The position numbers were made by a program, and so were the translations under genes. This document shows positions 1 through 7,151 of a stretch of 8,418 nt of DNA, piece after piece; the first letter of the stretch is position 1; every line of letters starts with the position of its first letter. The DNA lies in contig CALAXC010000053.1 of the NCBI GenBank assembly GCA_937894775.1, positions 1 through 8,418 on the forward strand. Direction: 5' to 3'. This stretch comes from an uncultured Clostridia bacterium (GTDB lineage: Bacteria > Bacillota > Clostridia > Oscillospirales > CAG-272). A model generated the notes under the pieces. The model worked only from the letters and a program-made list of their open reading frames with translations. It did not search any database and was not told the origin of the DNA.

Positions 1-680
1 TTGGTGATACCGCTGACGACCTCGTCGTAGTTTATGCCCGTAAGAGCCTTTCTGCGAAGCGGCGACACCTGCGCGCGCACGTCTATCTCGCTCTTGTCGG
101 AGAGGTTGCGGCGAATTTCCTTTACGGTTATCTCGATACCCGTCTTGGCATCGAGGAGCTCCTCTTTTTTATCGAGGAAAGCCTTCACCTTCTCCTCAAG
201 AGAATCGAGAAATCCTATATGGCTATCAAGGGGATCGTATTGCATAAAGAGCTCCGGGGGCTCATACGCATAACTCCAATCACTTGGTATACCTAAAAGT
301 CTTGTGCAATCCTCGTCCTCGTCTGTCTCGGAAAACTCCATTAAATATGTATCGTTATATTGTTCGTAGCCCTCAACGGCGGTATTGAAATCGTCAATTG
401 CCAGCTCGGGCTCCCCATCGTGATAACGCACGTCTGCTTTCAGATGATATTTTCCTTCCTCGGTTTTAAGAAAAACGTACAGATAACCGGTGTGGGGAAG
501 CCGATTTTCCTTATCGAGCGCTGCGATATCGGAGAGCCTTATCTGACAGAAGAAAATCTCATCCTCGTAGAAATCTCCATCCCACGCAAGGGGAACGGTG
601 GGCGTTCCGAAGAACTTACTTGCTCCGAGGTCGTAGCCTTCGGGAGCTTTTTTCACCGTGATCTTAATTGCTTTGCCCAT
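1..680 (-). CDS. DUF1963 (YwqG-like) protein, C-terminus cut by window edge
   Basis: Last visible gene of the minus-strand operon. The frame opens at ATG 680, preceded by a GGGGGTG ribosome binding site, and stays open to base 3 (226 residues seen); the true end lies outside the window. Residues 20-160 show a DUF1963/YwqG pattern: SKFFGTPTVP near 21-30, FFCQIRLSDIA at 43-53, LPHTGYLYVFL at 61-71, CTRLLGIP at 125-132 and FMQYDPLDSHIGFLDSL at 145-161. The usual closing strand of the family (DGYLYFF-like) is not seen; the chain instead passes into a charged helical stretch (162-180) and an unrecognised region (181-226). DUF1963 proteins have no established enzymatic function. The preceding gene lies 12 bases upstream. 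The family call rests on recognised motifs, not on a search. Confidence 0.72.
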   Translation of the reverse strand, partial: MGKAIKITVKKAPEGYDLGASKFFGTPTVPLAWDGDFYEDEIFFCQIRLSDIAALDKENRLPHTGYLYVFLKTEEGKYHLKADVRYHDGEPELAIDDFNTAVEGYEQYNDTYLMEFSETDEDEDCTRLLGIPSDWSYAYEPPELFMQYDPLDSHIGFLDSLEEKVKAFLDKKEELLDAKTGIEITVKEIRRNLSDKSEIDVRAQVSPLRRKALTGINYDEVVSGIT

Positions 681-692
681 ATGCTTCACCCC

Positions 693-1034
693 CTATTCGA
701 CTGTCTCAAAGTATATCTCATCGGTCGCATACCAACCGGGACCGTCGTCACTGGTTTCGTATTGACTTGCTTCAAAGCCGATGATGCCGCCTATTCTCAA
801 ATGCTGCGGCTCGTGCTTTTTCTCACCCCTATCGGTTTTGGAAAATGCCGATATCGTGATACCTTTTTCATCGATCGACAATATCTCAAAGCTGCGAAAG
901 GCGTGGAAAATACCGAACAGCTCAATCGTGCTGTATTCGCCCACGGCGGCATCGATCACGACTTCTTCGGCAAAATTTCCCGATGAAGGTCTGCGCGCGC
1001 CCATATCGCTATATCTTTTAACTTTCAGTTTCAT
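693..1034 (-). CDS. Small beta-rich protein, paralogous to the middle domain of the 289-residue zinc-ribbon protein
   Basis: A 113-residue protein of no family I can name. ATG 1034 is chosen because an AAAGGA site lies 9-10 bases upstream; a longer in-frame reading to 1124 would overrun the end of the upstream gene without a better site. There are no membrane segments or cysteine clusters. It alternates hydrophobic and polar residues like a beta-sandwich. Residues 48-90 (SFEILSIDE at 48-56, HLRIGGIIGF at 78-87) align by eye with residues 109-155 of the protein at 1879-2748 (SFEIVDVTD, then HTLPLRGGVAIF). Both copies follow a zinc ribbon: here the ribbon is a separate gene just upstream, there it is fused. 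The C-terminus is acidic and aromatic. Function unknown; it is likely a binding or scaffold domain. Confidence 0.78.
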   Translation of the reverse strand: MKLKVKRYSDMGARRPSSGNFAEEVVIDAAVGEYSTIELFGIFHAFRSFEILSIDEKGITISAFSKTDRGEKKHEPQHLRIGGIIGFEASQYETSDDGPGWYATDEIYFETVE

Positions 1035-1072
1035 AATCAGCCATCCTTTTTCTTGCGTTCCGCGCTTTCGAA

Positions 1073-1264
1073 TTATTCTATATTCTCCATACGAAAGCTC
1101 TCCTTGCAATCTTGACACAGCCACATATCAGGTGCTATGTCGATCATTACGTTATCACCGTACTTGGAAATAGCACCGCCGCCATCCAAGCAAACAACGT
1201 TTTCACTTCCGCATTTCGGACATTTCACTTTTTTATTTAACGTTAAATTTGAGTCCATCGTCAT
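1073..1264 (-). CDS. Small free-standing zinc-ribbon protein
   Basis: Encodes about 63 residues with a CPKCGS knuckle (C15, C18) and a CQDC knuckle (C50, C53), the four-cysteine layout of a zinc ribbon. C25 lies between them and need not bind metal. The start is uncertain: ATGs at 1273, 1264 and 1258 are all in frame and all lie inside the end of the upstream MORN gene (stop at 1233), so translation is probably coupled. I use 1264 because a weak GAAG lies 9 bases before it. Such ribbons often serve as protein- or nucleic-acid-binding adaptors. It resembles the first 40 residues of the protein at 1879-2748 in having the same CPxCGS opening. The 113-residue protein downstream may be its partner. 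Confidence 0.8.
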   Translation of the reverse strand: MTMDSNLTLNKKVKCPKCGSENVVCLDGGGAISKYGDNVMIDIAPDMWLCQDCKESFRMENIE

Positions 1265-1865
1265 AATATTCATCTTCGCCCGAGAAGCACTTGGTTTTGC
1301 CGACCTCGTGATCGTCAATGACAAATCCGATCTTTTGCACCTCAAAGGCAGAGAATTCAAGGTCTTTGGCACTTAAATATCCGTTCATCACGCCATCGAT
1401 CCACACGCACTCGTCATAGTGGCACCATTTGCCGTTATAGTAGCAGGTTCTCGCGCCAATGCCGTGCTCTTTGCCGTTCAAGACTTCACCTTTGTACTCG
1501 GTACTAAAACTGCTGTCGCCATCGGTCAGCTCTGCCACCCTTGATTCGTCCATATCTCTGTATCCGGGGAATCCGAACGCAGTAAAGAATATTTCAAGAG
1601 CTCTCTTGGCATCCATTGCGCCGAACCCGTCCTTCATAAGAAGTCCGTGCGCCTTGACTGCATATTCTTTGAAGTTGTACGCATCATTGATCATTTCAAT
1701 GAGCGCACTTCTTGCCTTGCCGTAGAGCAGTGCCTCAAACAGCTCGGCATCACGGCTTCCGTTTGTCAGCGTACCGAGCTTACCGCCGCTTTTTGCCTTG
1801 TCAAACATATTTTCAAAGCCCTTATCACCTTTGCAGAGCTCTCTGATTGCCGGGATAATATCCAT
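1233..1865 (-). CDS. Helical domain plus MORN-repeat-like protein
   Basis: A 210-residue soluble protein. ATG 1865 follows a strong AAGGAGG site, so longer in-frame readings upstream are rejected. Residues 1-100 are predicted helical; the stretch ALLYGKARSALIEMIND through ALEIFFTAFGF (46-99) resembles small helical modules seen in Firmicute multidomain proteins, but I cannot name it. Residues 124-163 fit the MORN pattern: YKGEVLNGKEHGIGA followed by YNGKW and WIDGVMNGYLS, with the expected tyrosine, glycine and tryptophan spacing. MORN repeats form short beta-hairpins that usually mediate protein or lipid contact. The C-terminal 45 residues are acidic and unassigned. The stop codon of the upstream gene lies 13 bases before the start, and the downstream zinc-ribbon gene overlaps the 3' end. 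A scaffold role is inference. Confidence 0.82.
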   Translation of the reverse strand: MDIIPAIRELCKGDKGFENMFDKAKSGGKLGTLTNGSRDAELFEALLYGKARSALIEMINDAYNFKEYAVKAHGLLMKDGFGAMDAKRALEIFFTAFGFPGYRDMDESRVAELTDGDSSFSTEYKGEVLNGKEHGIGARTCYYNGKWCHYDECVWIDGVMNGYLSAKDLEFSAFEVQKIGFVIDDHEVGKTKCFSGEDEYYDDGLKFNVK

Positions 1866-1878
1866 TACAAAACCCTCC

Positions 1879-2748
1879 TTAAATAAAATCACCAAGAACC
1901 GGTGACCAAGGCTCTTCCATGACGTTGATCGTGATGGTTTCATTTCCGAACTTACGAACAAACCCGAGTCCTTTTTCGGCAGTTATGGCAGGACGATAGT
2001 CCTCATCAAGATAGCGAATACGCATATCATCGTCAACGTATAACCATCTGAAGGAGTATCCCGTGTCGGGACCGGTATATACGTTTTTGGAGAAAGGATA
2101 CTCGTTTCCAAGATCATATCCACCGGGAGCATACGGAAGCATTTTATACGTCAGCTCGCTTTTCTCACCGTTTTCGGTTTGCTTTGTAACCTTGGCGTAC
2201 ACGTTCAATATTCGTTTTGAGGTGCATACCTTCATAATATTGCTGACCTCATAGGTAAAGGAATCTCCCTCAATTTCACCTCTGCGTTCTTCGACTATCT
2301 TGAAGATGGCAACGCCACCTCGGAGGGGCAAAGTATGAATTTCGTCCTTTCCGCTGTCAAGATAAGAGCCGTCAACAACGAAGGAAACCGTGTCATCGGT
2401 TACGTCAACGATCTCAAAGCTACTGTCCGAGGGAGCTTGTGCATACAGCTTTTCCATCTCGGCATAAGGAATTTTGCCTTTTCTGATATCGGTGCGGTAG
2501 GCGGATTTGCCCGAGCCGCCGAAGGTTTCGTACATACGAATGATCGTTATACAAGGTTTATCCATAATTCTTCTCCCGTTTGATAAATCTATGTGTTTGA
2601 GCAGATCTTCGACTCCCACTCCCGCACTAACGGTTCTGCCGCAATCAAGGCAGACGTTTTTTTCGGGGCGTCGGTCAAATGGATTTCCATTATCGCCGCC
2701 AACCGCCCCGATGCGGTGTGAGCCGCAATAGGGACACTTTAATTTCAT
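1879..2748 (-). CDS. Zinc ribbon fused to beta-rich domain, 289 residues
   Basis: ATG 2748 follows AAAAGGAGG at good spacing. Residues 1-40 form a zinc ribbon: CPYCGS with C5 and C8, then CLDC with C33 and C36. Residues 62-175 hold a domain shared with the 113-residue protein at 693-1034, visible at SFEIVDVTD (110-118) and TLPLRGGVAIF (139-149). Residues 176-289 are a further beta-rich region containing APGGYDLG (207-214), a motif echoed as APEGYDLG near the start of the DUF1963-like protein at 1-680. There is no signal peptide or membrane segment. A second start is possible at M62 (2565), which has GGGAG 8 bases upstream and would give a ribbon-less protein. No family is known to me; an adaptor or sensor role is inferred from the ribbon only. 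Confidence 0.82.
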   Translation of the reverse strand: MKLKCPYCGSHRIGAVGGDNGNPFDRRPEKNVCLDCGRTVSAGVGVEDLLKHIDLSNGRRIMDKPCITIIRMYETFGGSGKSAYRTDIRKGKIPYAEMEKLYAQAPSDSSFEIVDVTDDTVSFVVDGSYLDSGKDEIHTLPLRGGVAIFKIVEERRGEIEGDSFTYEVSNIMKVCTSKRILNVYAKVTKQTENGEKSELTYKMLPYAPGGYDLGNEYPFSKNVYTGPDTGYSFRWLYVDDDMRIRYLDEDYRPAITAEKGLGFVRKFGNETITINVMEEPWSPVLGDFI

Positions 2749-2774
2749 TTTCGACGCCTCCTTTTTATGATCTG

Positions 2775-4022
2775 TCAGACGATGCTCAATGCTTTTTCGT
2801 ATAATTCAATAAGCTCTTGCAGCTCTTCGATCAATTTGTTAAGCGAAGCATCGTAATCCACATGGCGAACCATTCCGTGCTCAATCGCATAGTTCTGCCA
2901 CGCCGCCGCGTCAAGCCGTCCTCCGGACAAACCGTCAAGATCATAATTCGGTGTGGGATAGGGCTCGGCGCCAAGAGGACCTTGTTCCTTTAATTTGTGT
3001 GCCTTTGCCAAAAGCTCATATAAATTGTCATTATACGGTGCCAGATCACCAAGATCGCGGCAGCAATCCTTTATGTTCGACCTTCTCCGACCAACAAAGG
3101 GTATATCCGTACTATCATCGGCGAAAATGGGTTTTCCGTATTCATCTACGCCGATCACAGCCGTTTTTGTGGGATTTCCGTTTTTATCAAGAGTAAGCAC
3201 CCACGTATCGGTTTCGGAAAAATCGACCACGCCTCGTTCCTTGTACTCCTTGATCTTTTTATAGTTTCTTTCAAGAGCATTCTGATAGCATTCCATCATT
3301 TTCTGCCGATACAATAAAGCAAACTCCGGATTCCTTGCGGTCTCTGTCCATTTGCGAATCAAGCAATACGTGCGGCAACGCTCCCAGACGATAGAATTTA
3401 AATCTTTTTCCCATTGATCGGCTTCTTCACAATACTCAAGCAGCTTTTCGTATTCGCCCTCCAAGAAGTTACAAGCGTCGATGTACTTCCATCGATCATT
3501 TACGGCTTCATCCTCGGGGTCTCTGAATCGGTTATAAGAAACGTAAGCCTCACGGGCTTCCGTGGTCAAGCCCGCCGTTTCCTTGAGAAAGCCGTCACGT
3601 ACGCCCATGTATTCGGGAATACCGTCAGGGGAGATGCGATCGGAACACCCCGTTTGAATCATTGCAAGCTCTTTGATCGTAAAATACGGCGAAGCAAATA
3701 CCATATCCGCTTCGTTTCCCAGCGGAAAGTTCCCGTCAAGACTGCCGTCTTCCTCCTTCTTCACCTCGTCGAGCCACTCGTAATAATAGTCATCGTGACT
3801 TATTGCGTCGGATTTTGCAGGCTCTATATGACGGCGGATGAACAACTCAGCAGCACGGCTGATACGGTCTGTTAGAGAATCGCATAACTCCTTTTTAGAG
3901 GAATCGCTTTCCGCAATTTCACGGTAAGCGGCGATCCACTCATCACGAATCGTTTCGATCTGCTCTCGCGTGTACTCTTTGAATCTATCGTAATCAATTT
4001 TCAAAGCAATTTCCGGTTTCAT
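2775..4022 (-). CDS. Hypothetical soluble helical protein, 415 residues
   Basis: I do not recognise this family. ATG 4022 has an AAGGAGA site 5 bases upstream. The protein is highly charged and rich in tyrosine and tryptophan, with no signal peptide, membrane segment or zinc motif. Residues 10-66 and 175-265 look like long amphipathic helices (for example YEKLLEYCEEADQWEKDL at 191-208). Residues 272-300 look like a beta-hairpin insert (TWVLTLDKNGNPTKTAVIGV then DEYGKPIF). The last 25 residues (KLIEELQELIELYEKALSIV) are a heptad-like helix that could make a coiled coil. No catalytic signature stands out. Its place between the duplicated-domain protein and the zinc-ribbon protein, with 15 and 26 base gaps, puts it in the same complex or pathway by inference. 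Confidence 0.8.
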   Translation of the reverse strand: MKPEIALKIDYDRFKEYTREQIETIRDEWIAAYREIAESDSSKKELCDSLTDRISRAAELFIRRHIEPAKSDAISHDDYYYEWLDEVKKEEDGSLDGNFPLGNEADMVFASPYFTIKELAMIQTGCSDRISPDGIPEYMGVRDGFLKETAGLTTEAREAYVSYNRFRDPEDEAVNDRWKYIDACNFLEGEYEKLLEYCEEADQWEKDLNSIVWERCRTYCLIRKWTETARNPEFALLYRQKMMECYQNALERNYKKIKEYKERGVVDFSETDTWVLTLDKNGNPTKTAVIGVDEYGKPIFADDSTDIPFVGRRRSNIKDCCRDLGDLAPYNDNLYELLAKAHKLKEQGPLGAEPYPTPNYDLDGLSGGRLDAAAWQNYAIEHGMVRHVDYDASLNKLIEELQELIELYEKALSIV

Positions 4023-4037
4023 AGGCTTCTCCTTGTT

Positions 4038-4748
4038 TCAATCTTCCTTTAAAAGCAAGCTTATCCTCACGGCAGTAACGGTGTCATATGCTACACTGTC
4101 TCCGGTCATAGTACGTCCCGAGTAATCGATTGTGTACACCTTCATACCATCATCGTCTTTGTATCGTAAATACAACATATCATTCACCAAAGCGCAGACT
4201 TGTGAATTCATTACCCCAAATGGCTCCATTCCGGCAAGCTGCGCGATGGTATATTCATAGCAATGTGTCTCCTGAAATCCGGAACGGTTGGAGCCGCCAA
4301 CTCCCATATATCCGCGAGCAATCCTCACCCCAACAACCTGTTTATTGTCTTTAACAAGAATGGTTTTAAGGGAGAGGATTTCTGCATCCGGCAGTTTATT
4401 TGTCGAATTGGTGTACAAGACCTTAACCAACTCTGCATAATATGATCTGTCAGATGTGGAGAAGTATTGGAAGTTTGTTTCCGATCCCAACGCCCTTGCA
4501 TTGCCATATTCATCCCTATAGTAAAGCTGATTGCCCACCACGGCGCATAGGGTTCTGCACTCATCAAGCGTGATCAGATCTCCGCCCGCCAAATCCGCAA
4601 TCGCATATTTTATAATCTCCTTAGGCTCGGAAGACCCGCTGGAGCTTGCCGATAGGCCCTTGTGGATCTCTATACCGACGACCGCATCGCTATCCTCGAC
4701 CAAAAACTTTTCAAGGGCAAGAATTTCATCCTTATCCAAGCGTCTCAC
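4038..4748 (-). CDS. Two-copy internal-repeat protein, 236 residues
   Basis: The protein is a tandem duplication of one domain of about 110 residues. Copy 1 (about 5-112) opens DEILALEKFLVEDSDAVVGI; copy 2 (about 120-234) opens AEILSLKTILVKDNKQVVGV. Both continue with an [IV].I..G segment, a short variable loop, a Y.I..LAG motif (IADLAGGD; IAQLAGME), a CALV/CAVV strand followed by N.[LM]LY.R, and an acidic turn. It is soluble and of no family known to me. Start: the AAGGAG site lies 8 bases before GTG 4748 but only 2 bases before the in-frame GTG 4754, so 4748 is preferred. The stop of the RCK-RyR gene (4751) sits within the ribosome-binding region, so translation is probably coupled, which suggests the two products work together. 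Confidence 0.82.
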   Translation of the reverse strand: MRRLDKDEILALEKFLVEDSDAVVGIEIHKGLSASSSGSSEPKEIIKYAIADLAGGDLITLDECRTLCAVVGNQLYYRDEYGNARALGSETNFQYFSTSDRSYYAELVKVLYTNSTNKLPDAEILSLKTILVKDNKQVVGVRIARGYMGVGGSNRSGFQETHCYEYTIAQLAGMEPFGVMNSQVCALVNDMLYLRYKDDDGMKVYTIDYSGRTMTGDSVAYDTVTAVRISLLLKED

Positions 4749-4750
4749 GT

Positions 4751-6652
4751 TCACATCTCCTTTTTTCTTACCGAGTAATTTTTACCGTACAGCGCATTGG
4801 CAAGACGAATGACGGTAGGCAGGTTCGTAATAGAGCGAACGTCCTCTTTCGCAAAATCCCGTCCTGTCATCTTCTCCAGCACCTCGGTGTACTGTGTATC
4901 GAGCCTTGCGTGCTTCTTCTGAAGCTTGTTGCTCATTCTGCCGTCCACGACCTCATCAGTCATCATCTGCGCCCAGCCCCTGCCACGCATAAAAGCTTCG
5001 TAGCGTTTGTTTTCGTGCTTGCGGAGGTTGTCTGCGCATATTTCAAGAGCACTTTCCAAAGCTGAAACATCGCCCTTTCCATCCTCTACAAGCTCTAAGT
5101 CAAGGAGCCACAGCTTATACGGGATCGATACCGCAAATGCGTCGGAATAATCCTTGTAGAAGCAAACCTGATTGTATAGGTCGGTAAGTGCTTCGGCATT
5201 ATTCACGCTATCTACCGCCGTAATGCCACGGTTGGCGGCGTTCACCGCAACAGCGAGACAATCTCGGTAGGATGCACCGATACGCAGTCCCTTGTAGGTA
5301 TCCTCGTAGCTGCCGAAGGTCTTGATTTCAAAGGAACAGATCGGCGTGCTTTCAAATTTGCGATTCTCGGGGTTATATTTCCAATCCGAAACGCAAAGGT
5401 TCGGTGTAATTTGCTCGTCGATGCTCTTATGATCCACAAGGGCGTGAATGAGGGGGAGACCACCATCAATGCCGTATTTTCGACGAATATAAAGTGCCGT
5501 TTCCATATTCAGCGTTTCGCTGCCGAGAGAAACAACGATATATGTAGGTTCGATACCGTTCAGTACCTCGGTGAAATTCGAAGTCTTGATGTCGGCGCTG
5601 TGAAACTTGATATTCCACTTCTCCGCAAGGGCGGGTGAGGTCTTTTCAAAGATATCCTTTGCTTTTTCACCGTTAAGATCGATGACATTGATATCCACTC
5701 GCACATCGTCACCGAGGCAGGAGCACATCGTCAGCGTGCGGAGAATTTCAAGACCGATATTACCACCACCAACAAGGAGGATCGAGAGTTTTCCGTCCTT
5801 CACCGCATCGTAGAGAGGATAATCGGTGGCAAGAGCTCTTGCAATCAGCCCTTCCTCGTTGATAAGCCTCACGTTGAAAGTTTCGTACAGATGGTCGAAG
5901 ATAACCTCGGAGATCTCGTTCTTGGTGTAGAGCCACATATTGACCTTGTCGGTTCGCTCTTTGTTGTATCGCTGATAAATGCGAAGTCCGGCTTCGAGGT
6001 TTTCACTATCGTTTGTGTCAAGCAGATAATAATTGCGCGTACGGCGCAGGCTGTGCTTGATCTGCGTTATATCATCGTTTATTAAATAAGCGCCTATCTT
6101 CTTGATACGAGCAAGCGATTCCGCATCAATATCATCCTCAGAAATTCGCAGAGCAAAAGCGATGACTATCTTTCTGTCTGTTTCGGCAACGTCCTCGGCG
6201 ATGCAAAGCGTACGTTCATTGATTGCGGAGAACAAATATGTATCACGAAACTCCGAGCGGATTCGGTAGATAAGACGTACAAATTTTTCGGAGAAGAAGG
6301 ACAAAGTAATACCAACCGTGAAAAGAGGTGCAATAATCAAGAGCACGAGAAGCACCGTTTTATATATACCGATATATGCTACATTAAAGCTATTGAAATT
6401 CTCAAGTAGGTCACCGAGATTTGCATTCAAAAGCATGGCGCACATACTCTCAAACAGAGTAAGTCCGATTGCATAGGCTTCTTTAGCAAAGCTCGGATAA
6501 ATGGCGGACATCAGCATCAAGAAGACACATACGCCAAGCACACGAACTACACGCTTCAGATCCTTTCTGTTCAGTATGACAAGCACAACCCCAACCGCAA
6601 AGATCAGCAGTGTCAGTATCGCGCATATAGATAATATCACTTCACCGTTCAT
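4751..6652 (-). CDS. Membrane protein with TrkA-N/RCK-type Rossmann domains and C-terminal RyR-like domain
   Basis: A 633-residue protein; ATG 6652 follows AAAAGGAG. Hydrophobic segments at about 5-28, 35-55 and 92-120, with a weaker one at 60-77, anchor the N-terminus in the membrane. A first, degenerate Rossmann-like unit spans about 136-275. A second at 288-395 carries GGGNIG (295-300; fits GxGxxG) with an acidic residue at the end of the second strand (VIDLN, D325), as in NAD(H)-binding TrkA-N/RCK domains. Residues 540-612 fit the prokaryotic RyR domain pattern: HENKRYEAFMRGRGW at 546-560, then KHARLDTQYTEVLE at 580-593 and a D-rich end. No GYG-type potassium selectivity filter is seen, so ion conduction is unproven. 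RCK domains gate channels on nucleotide or ion binding. A nucleotide- or NAD-derivative-responsive membrane sensor is the best inference. Confidence 0.85.
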   Translation of the reverse strand: MNGEVILSICAILTLLIFAVGVVLVILNRKDLKRVVRVLGVCVFLMLMSAIYPSFAKEAYAIGLTLFESMCAMLLNANLGDLLENFNSFNVAYIGIYKTVLLVLLIIAPLFTVGITLSFFSEKFVRLIYRIRSEFRDTYLFSAINERTLCIAEDVAETDRKIVIAFALRISEDDIDAESLARIKKIGAYLINDDITQIKHSLRRTRNYYLLDTNDSENLEAGLRIYQRYNKERTDKVNMWLYTKNEISEVIFDHLYETFNVRLINEEGLIARALATDYPLYDAVKDGKLSILLVGGGNIGLEILRTLTMCSCLGDDVRVDINVIDLNGEKAKDIFEKTSPALAEKWNIKFHSADIKTSNFTEVLNGIEPTYIVVSLGSETLNMETALYIRRKYGIDGGLPLIHALVDHKSIDEQITPNLCVSDWKYNPENRKFESTPICSFEIKTFGSYEDTYKGLRIGASYRDCLAVAVNAANRGITAVDSVNNAEALTDLYNQVCFYKDYSDAFAVSIPYKLWLLDLELVEDGKGDVSALESALEICADNLRKHENKRYEAFMRGRGWAQMMTDEVVDGRMSNKLQKKHARLDTQYTEVLEKMTGRDFAKEDVRSITNLPTVIRLANALYGKNYSVRKKEM

Positions 6653-6673
6653 AGTTGCTCCTTTTCGTCTCTC

Positions 6674-7135
6674 TTATTTGCCGAACAATGCATCGAAAGC
6701 ATCATTCGCCGCGGCAACATCGATTTTCTTTTCTGTTGCTGTGGGTGCAATTTCATTAGATTTAGCTTTTTTAGCGACTTTTGCGGCAACCGGGGGTGTC
6801 GCCATTTGTGCCGCTCCTCTACCGAATATCGCATCAAACGCCTCGTCCACAGACATTGTATCATTACTTGAGGAGTGTACCGTTACGGAAATTGCAGGAT
6901 CATCATCAATCTGCAAGCCGGGAACAGACACGGTGTTGCCAATGGCCTCAAGTTGTTTCTTGAGTTCAAGTGCTTTTGTTCCGTCAATATCCGTAGCTAT
7001 CGTTGTCGGTGCTTTGTCAACCATGCCTTTTGTCTTGGCAAGCCCAAGCCCCAACGTTTCACATAATATTTTTGTTGTCATTAAGGGTTGGTTGCCAACC
7101 TTTTCTAAAATAAAGCTGTATTTCTTGTCAGCCAT
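6674..7135 (-). CDS. Stand-alone ribosomal protein L7/L12 C-terminal-like domain with repeated tail motif
   Basis: A 153-residue protein; ATG 7135 has a GGGGG ribosome binding site. Residues 6-71 match the L7/L12 C-terminal fold: the helix-turn TLGLGLAKTKGMVDKAP (27-43) parallels the GLGLKEAKDLV..AP signature, and LKKQLEAIGNTVSV (58-71) parallels LKK.LE..GA.VEV. The ribosomal N-terminal dimerisation domain and hinge are absent, so this is not the ribosomal stalk protein. The rest is low-complexity, Ala/Lys-rich and holds two copies of a nine-residue motif, DEAFDAIFG (97-105) and NDAFDALFG (144-152), the second at the extreme C-terminus. These look like amphipathic docking peptides. A protein-recruiting adaptor is inferred, with the neighbouring membrane protein (21-base gap) as an obvious candidate partner. 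Confidence 0.83.
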   Translation of the reverse strand: MADKKYSFILEKVGNQPLMTTKILCETLGLGLAKTKGMVDKAPTTIATDIDGTKALELKKQLEAIGNTVSVPGLQIDDDPAISVTVHSSSNDTMSVDEAFDAIFGRGAAQMATPPVAAKVAKKAKSNEIAPTATEKKIDVAAANDAFDALFGK

Positions 7136-7151
7136 TGCGATTTACCCCCAT

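Noticed and set aside
360..986. A 208-codon plus-strand open frame
   Set aside because: It runs antisense to the DUF1963-like gene and the 113-residue gene, both of which have proper starts and ribosome binding sites; no family features are seen.
4749..4754. GTG 4754 as start of the two-copy protein
   Set aside because: The AAGGAG site is only 2 bases away; GTG 4748 has the normal 8-base spacing.
6292..6321. TVGI in the third membrane segment (residues 112-115 of the 633-residue protein) as a potassium selectivity filter
   Set aside because: It sits inside a hydrophobic helix rather than a pore loop, and the GYG/GFG triplet is missing.
7086..7104. GGTTG/CAACC hairpin followed by TTTT on the plus strand
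   Set aside because: The stem is only 5 bp, lies inside a coding region, and no plus-strand gene ends there.
6674..7135. Calling this gene the ribosomal protein L7/L12 (rplL)
   Set aside because: Only the C-terminal fold is present; the N-terminal dimerisation domain, hinge and ribosomal gene neighbours are missing.
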